Source of the DNA: Anaerolineaceae bacterium
GTDB lineage: Bacteria; Chloroflexota; Anaerolineae; Anaerolineales; Villigracilaceae
NCBI GenBank assembly: GCA_009885445.1
Contig: VFKQ01000112.1
Location: forward strand, 1 to 7,830
Direction: 5' to 3'
DNA: 7,830 nt
Part shown: one piece after another, positions 5,570 to 7,830 of the stretch
How positions within the stretch are numbered: position 1 is the first letter of the stretch
How the letters are laid out: each line of letters opens with the position of its first letter
Position numbers and translations under genes: made by a program
Notes under the pieces: model-generated
What the model saw: only the letters and a program-made list of their open reading frames with translations
Told to the model about the DNA's origin: nothing
The model's database searches: none

Positions 5570-7387
5570 CTACAAATAACCCAAACCTTTTAAGCGCTCT
5601 TCCAAATCCTTCTGGCTACCCTGCGAACCCGCTTGCGACGGCGGCTTGATATGCGACACGTCCAGATGCTTGCCGATGGCAAGGAAGGGAATATCGCGAA
5701 AAGAGAGCGCGCCGAAATCGCGCAGGTCACGGTTGGCGAAGATAACGCCCGGCACAATGTCCGCGTCCATGCAGTGGTCCGCGCCCCAGTGATCACGGTT
5801 CGGTTCATGCGTCAGCGCAGGGATTTTTCCGACTCCCGTTTCAGCCGAGCCGCGATAGTTCGGAGCGTAACCCACGATCATGTCCGGCCCGAGGCGGGTA
5901 AACGGACCCGTGTAGATTTCGTGCTTGAGCCGCGCGCGCTCCACCACGGCACTCCCGTCGGGGCCTTTCCAGTCTAAAAGTTTTTGCTGAATCTCGGCCA
6001 GCAACGATTCGATTTTTTCAGCAGACACAACCCCCTGCCCTTCGCGGCCTGTTACATTTAAATACAGGCTGTTCAAACCGACGGCGTACGCGCTGGTTTT
6101 TGACCAATCCACATCTGCAAGGCCGCCTTCCTTTAAATCATCTTTCAATACGAGCCAGCCGTTTTCCATCAGCCAGCGGTTGAGATGAATTTTGTGTTTA
6201 AAAATACTGAAGCCATGATCCGAAAGAATCAGCAGGCGATATTTATCCGCAATACGCGCGGCCACTTCACCGACGAAGTCATCCAGTTTTTTGTACCAGG
6301 CTTCGGCAATGTCGCGGCGATTATGAAAGAACATGTGTTGCACGCGATCCAAATCGTCGAAGATGCCAGCCAGCACGCCCTCTTTAAATTCGCCGAGTAA
6401 ATGAAAAAATATTTGTTTGCGGCGTTCAAAAATTAAATCGCACAGCGCCAAAAATTGATCGTCGTTGATGCAGCCATCTTCAAGTCCGCTAGTGTCCTGC
6501 GGCCAGCCGATTGTCAAATACGGGCCGACCTTCGTCCACAAATTTTTTGCAAAGGCGGGCGACGACGCGTAATGTTGCACCGAGTGAAGCGGATGGATTT
6601 GCAAAGGCAAACTATAAATGCGCACTGCGCCATCGAGTTGCGTGGCAATCAAACGCGTGATGGCATGAATATTAAACAACATGCCCACTTTGAATTTCAA
6701 TTCGACGATCTCGCTCCACTCGCCCAACGTTAATTGGATTTTTTGCCCGCCGAGCGTCACGTCTGCTTTCTGCGCGTTGAGCACGTTCACTTCGATGGGC
6801 AGAGTCGCCGCCCCATTCGCACCTCCCTTGCGCACCGTTGGACCAGCCAGCGCGCCGACGAATCGATTCGCGGCGGAGGCCGTCAGTTTCGCCAGCGCAA
6901 CCTTCTTTAAATTTTCATCTTCCGTGGAAAATAAAACGCCCACGCCAAGTTGTCCGCGAATATCGGGCGCGCCGAGGCCGGGTAACGTGTTGACTGGAAT
7001 ATTTGGCCGCGCTGGATACATGGCCGGCCACCACAGCGCCGTGGACGGATAGCCCATCTCGGCGGCTTCTTCAAAAAATGTGCGCGTGGTGTAAGGCGGG
7101 ACGAACTGCTCGCCCAGCGCGGTCTTGCGCATCGGCAAAATGGAAACGTACGGCGCGTAAGTGGCCGCGTCGCGCAGAACAAAGTCGAAGATGCCGTGCC
7201 CGCCCGGGTCGCTGCCGGTCGCGATGCACGTCCACGAGACCTCGGTTTGGGGCGGAGAACAAACCTCCAGGCGCGAGTATCCGCCTGCATCCATTAATTT
7301 CTTGAGATGCGGTAAATGATTTTGCCCCGCGAGCGATTCAAAAACTGCCGGGTCAAACGAGTCGAAGCCGAGAATAATCGTTTTCAT
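5570..7387 (-). CDS. Type I phosphodiesterase/nucleotide pyrophosphatase-fold enzyme
   Basis: This 605-residue alkaline-phosphatase-superfamily protein starts straight on the first beta strand, MKTIILGFDSFDP, with metal ligand D9. The nucleophile region SPPQTEVSWTCIATG (44-58) places Thr48 as the likely nucleophile. Second-metal and first-metal ligands are visible in FDDLDRVQHMFF (D347, H351), LILSDHGF (D390, H391) and DHWGADHCM (H538). All expected residues are present, so it should be an active metal-dependent phosphodiesterase or phosphatase; the substrate is unknown. No signal peptide or membrane helix is seen, so it is probably cytoplasmic, unlike its Tat-exported neighbours. It ends DLEERLKGLGYL, a tail I associate with this superfamily in several bacteria. 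A TTG one codon upstream (7390) could also start it. It lies 11 bases after the small membrane protein and lacks a strong ribosome binding site, suggesting coupling. Confidence 0.88.
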   Translation of the reverse strand: MKTIILGFDSFDPAVFESLAGQNHLPHLKKLMDAGGYSRLEVCSPPQTEVSWTCIATGSDPGGHGIFDFVLRDAATYAPYVSILPMRKTALGEQFVPPYTTRTFFEEAAEMGYPSTALWWPAMYPARPNIPVNTLPGLGAPDIRGQLGVGVLFSTEDENLKKVALAKLTASAANRFVGALAGPTVRKGGANGAATLPIEVNVLNAQKADVTLGGQKIQLTLGEWSEIVELKFKVGMLFNIHAITRLIATQLDGAVRIYSLPLQIHPLHSVQHYASSPAFAKNLWTKVGPYLTIGWPQDTSGLEDGCINDDQFLALCDLIFERRKQIFFHLLGEFKEGVLAGIFDDLDRVQHMFFHNRRDIAEAWYKKLDDFVGEVAARIADKYRLLILSDHGFSIFKHKIHLNRWLMENGWLVLKDDLKEGGLADVDWSKTSAYAVGLNSLYLNVTGREGQGVVSAEKIESLLAEIQQKLLDWKGPDGSAVVERARLKHEIYTGPFTRLGPDMIVGYAPNYRGSAETGVGKIPALTHEPNRDHWGADHCMDADIVPGVIFANRDLRDFGALSFRDIPFLAIGKHLDVSHIKPPSQAGSQGSQKDLEERLKGLGYL

Positions 7388-7398
7388 CAAAGAAGCGA

Positions 7399-7572
7399 TT
7401 ACTGCGGAGTCTCATCGTCTCTCTTAGAGCCGCGGCGCATGCGCGCCATCCATTCACGAATTCGGCGCGAGAAGATCAGCAGAAAGCCTGTCGCGCCAGC
7501 AAGTGCGGCGGCCAAAAATTGAAACAGGATTCCGCCGGTGTTCGGGTCAATATAGTTGAGGGGTGAGTGCAT
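7399..7572 (-). CDS. Small one-helix membrane protein with YIDPNTGG motif
   Basis: The 57-residue protein MHSPLNYIDPNTGG... has one hydrophobic segment (about 15-35) followed by a strongly basic tail (SRRIREWMARMRRGSKR), so by the positive-inside rule the tail faces the cytoplasm. The start is fixed by AAAGGAGA 4 bases upstream. A longer GTG start at 7608 is rejected because it would lie at the promoter -10 box. Short proteins beginning near YIDPGTG/YIDPNTG with one helix recur beside alkaline-phosphatase-fold and polysaccharide genes in my recollection; their function is unknown to me. As first gene of the operon it may tether or assist one of the following enzymes (inference). Confidence 0.8.
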   Translation of the reverse strand: MHSPLNYIDPNTGGILFQFLAAALAGATGFLLIFSRRIREWMARMRRGSKRDDETPQ

Positions 7573-7576
7573 GTTG

Positions 7577-7584
7577 TCTCCTTT
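7577..7584 (-). promoter_or_regulatory. Strong ribosome binding site of the first operon gene
   Basis: AAAGGAGA lies 4 bases before the ATG at 7572. It is the strongest ribosome binding site in the window and shows that the 57-residue reading, not the longer upstream start, is the real one. Confidence 0.85.
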
Positions 7585-7599
7585 GGAAATGCATCGCGG

Positions 7600-7628
7600 T
7601 TTATACACCAGTTGAAATGGAAAGTCAA
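7600..7628 (-). promoter_or_regulatory. Sigma-70 type promoter of the operon
   Basis: On the minus strand TTGACT (7628-7623) and TATAAA (7605-7600) are separated by exactly 17 bases. Each hexamer is one base off consensus. Transcription would start near 7593, giving a leader of about 20 bases before the ATG at 7572. This is the only near-consensus promoter I noticed ahead of the operon. Confidence 0.75.
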
Positions 7629-7663
7629 ACCGAACGCCCTTCCGCTATTTTGCACAGATAGTT

Positions 7664-7672
7664 TGGTAGAAT
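7664..7672 (+). promoter_or_regulatory. Possible extended -10 promoter for mutS
   Basis: TGG immediately followed by TAGAAT (7667-7672) forms an extended -10 element (TGn-TAnnnT) about 28 bases before the mutS start. No good -35 box is present 16-18 bases upstream. It points away from the operon promoter, with which it shares the 128-base divergent gap. Confidence 0.4.
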
Positions 7673-7690
7673 GCGCACATCCCAAAGAGC

Positions 7691-7694
7691 AGGA
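7691..7694 (+). promoter_or_regulatory. Ribosome binding site of mutS
   Basis: AGGA, 6 bases before GTG at 7701, supports the GTG as start codon. No in-frame ATG is near. Confidence 0.6.
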
Positions 7695-7700
7695 ATCAAC

Positions 7701-7830
7701 GTGCCCAACGACGACGTCACCCCCATCCGCCAACAATATCTCGAAATTAAACGCGAACATCCCAACGCGATTCTATTTTTTCGTCTCGGCGATTTTTACG
7801 AAACCTTCGACGAAGACGCCGAGATCACCG
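7701..7830 (+). CDS. DNA mismatch repair protein MutS, N-terminal fragment
   Basis: The first 43 codons read V(M)PNDDVTPIRQQYLEIKREH and then PNAILFFRLGDFYETFDEDA, the nearly invariant opening of the MutS mismatch-binding domain, including the Phe-Tyr-Glu motif (F37-Y38-E39) whose Phe stacks on the mispaired base and whose Glu contacts it. MutS recognises mismatches and small loops in DNA and recruits MutL. The gene starts with GTG after AGGA and runs off the right edge of the window, so the connector, lever, clamp and ATPase domains are not seen. It is divergent from the operon and has no evident functional link to it. Confidence 0.97.
   Translation, partial: MPNDDVTPIRQQYLEIKREHPNAILFFRLGDFYETFDEDAEIT

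Noticed and set aside
7573..7608. Longer GTG start for the small membrane protein (69 residues)
   Set aside because: It would begin at the -10 box of the promoter, and a strong ribosome binding site marks the ATG at 7572.
1..7830. CRISPR array, tRNA or rRNA genes
   Set aside because: No regularly spaced direct repeats and no tRNA or rRNA signature were seen on either strand.

Overview
The window holds one long leftward (minus-strand) operon, and the first 130 bases of a rightward mutS at the right edge. Mixed GC content, Tat-exported sulfatase-like enzymes, an alkaline-phosphatase-fold enzyme ending in LGYL, and palindromic intergenic repeats all suggest a free-living bacterium. My best guess is a Chloroflexota (Anaerolineae-like) genome or metagenome bin. 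That is pattern recognition; no search was run.

Layout, following operon transcription from right to left. A near-consensus sigma-70 promoter (7600-7628) sits in the 128-base gap divergent from mutS. It drives a 57-residue one-helix membrane protein (7572-7399). Next come a cytoplasmic type I phosphodiesterase/pyrophosphatase-fold enzyme (7387-5570), a 5-helix membrane protein A (5536-5006), and a 36-codon orphan Tat leader (5003-4893). Then follow Tat-exported sulfatase-like enzyme A (4906-3350), a collapsed chimaeric pseudogene (3353-3144), and a 128-base MITE-like insertion with perfect terminal inverted repeats and an 8-base target duplication (3008-3135). The operon ends with membrane protein B (2974-2444), sulfatase-like enzyme B (2441-888) and a sulfotransferase-family P-loop protein (891-274). 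A large hairpin repeat (210-271) closes it, and a pair of inverted composite repeats fills the left edge (18-158).

The main discovery is historical. The operon is a decayed tandem duplication of a four-gene module: phosphodiesterase, 5-helix membrane protein, Tat sulfatase-like enzyme, sulfotransferase. Gene junctions keep the same spacing in both copies: 33 bases from phosphodiesterase stop to membrane-protein start once the MITE is removed, 2 bases from membrane-protein stop to the Tat start, and an ATGA overlap from sulfatase to sulfotransferase. Between the modules, the first sulfotransferase and the second phosphodiesterase have collapsed into a 70-codon in-frame chimaera with one internal stop. 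The orphan Tat leader suggests a further sulfatase copy was also lost.

Functionally, the two exported enzymes lack the Cys/Ser-x-Pro-Ser-Arg signature of formylglycine sulfatases and carry threonine at the nucleophile position. They are more likely phospho- or phosphodiester-type hydrolases or transferases than true sulfatases. Each is encoded 2 bases (B) or about 100 bases (A) after its own 5-helix membrane protein. This looks like a two-gene version of the fused LtaS/EptA-type architecture (membrane domain plus extracytoplasmic catalytic domain). With an inside phosphodiesterase and a putative sulfotransferase, the operon may build or edit an anionic group on a cell-surface lipid or glycan. 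That role is inference.
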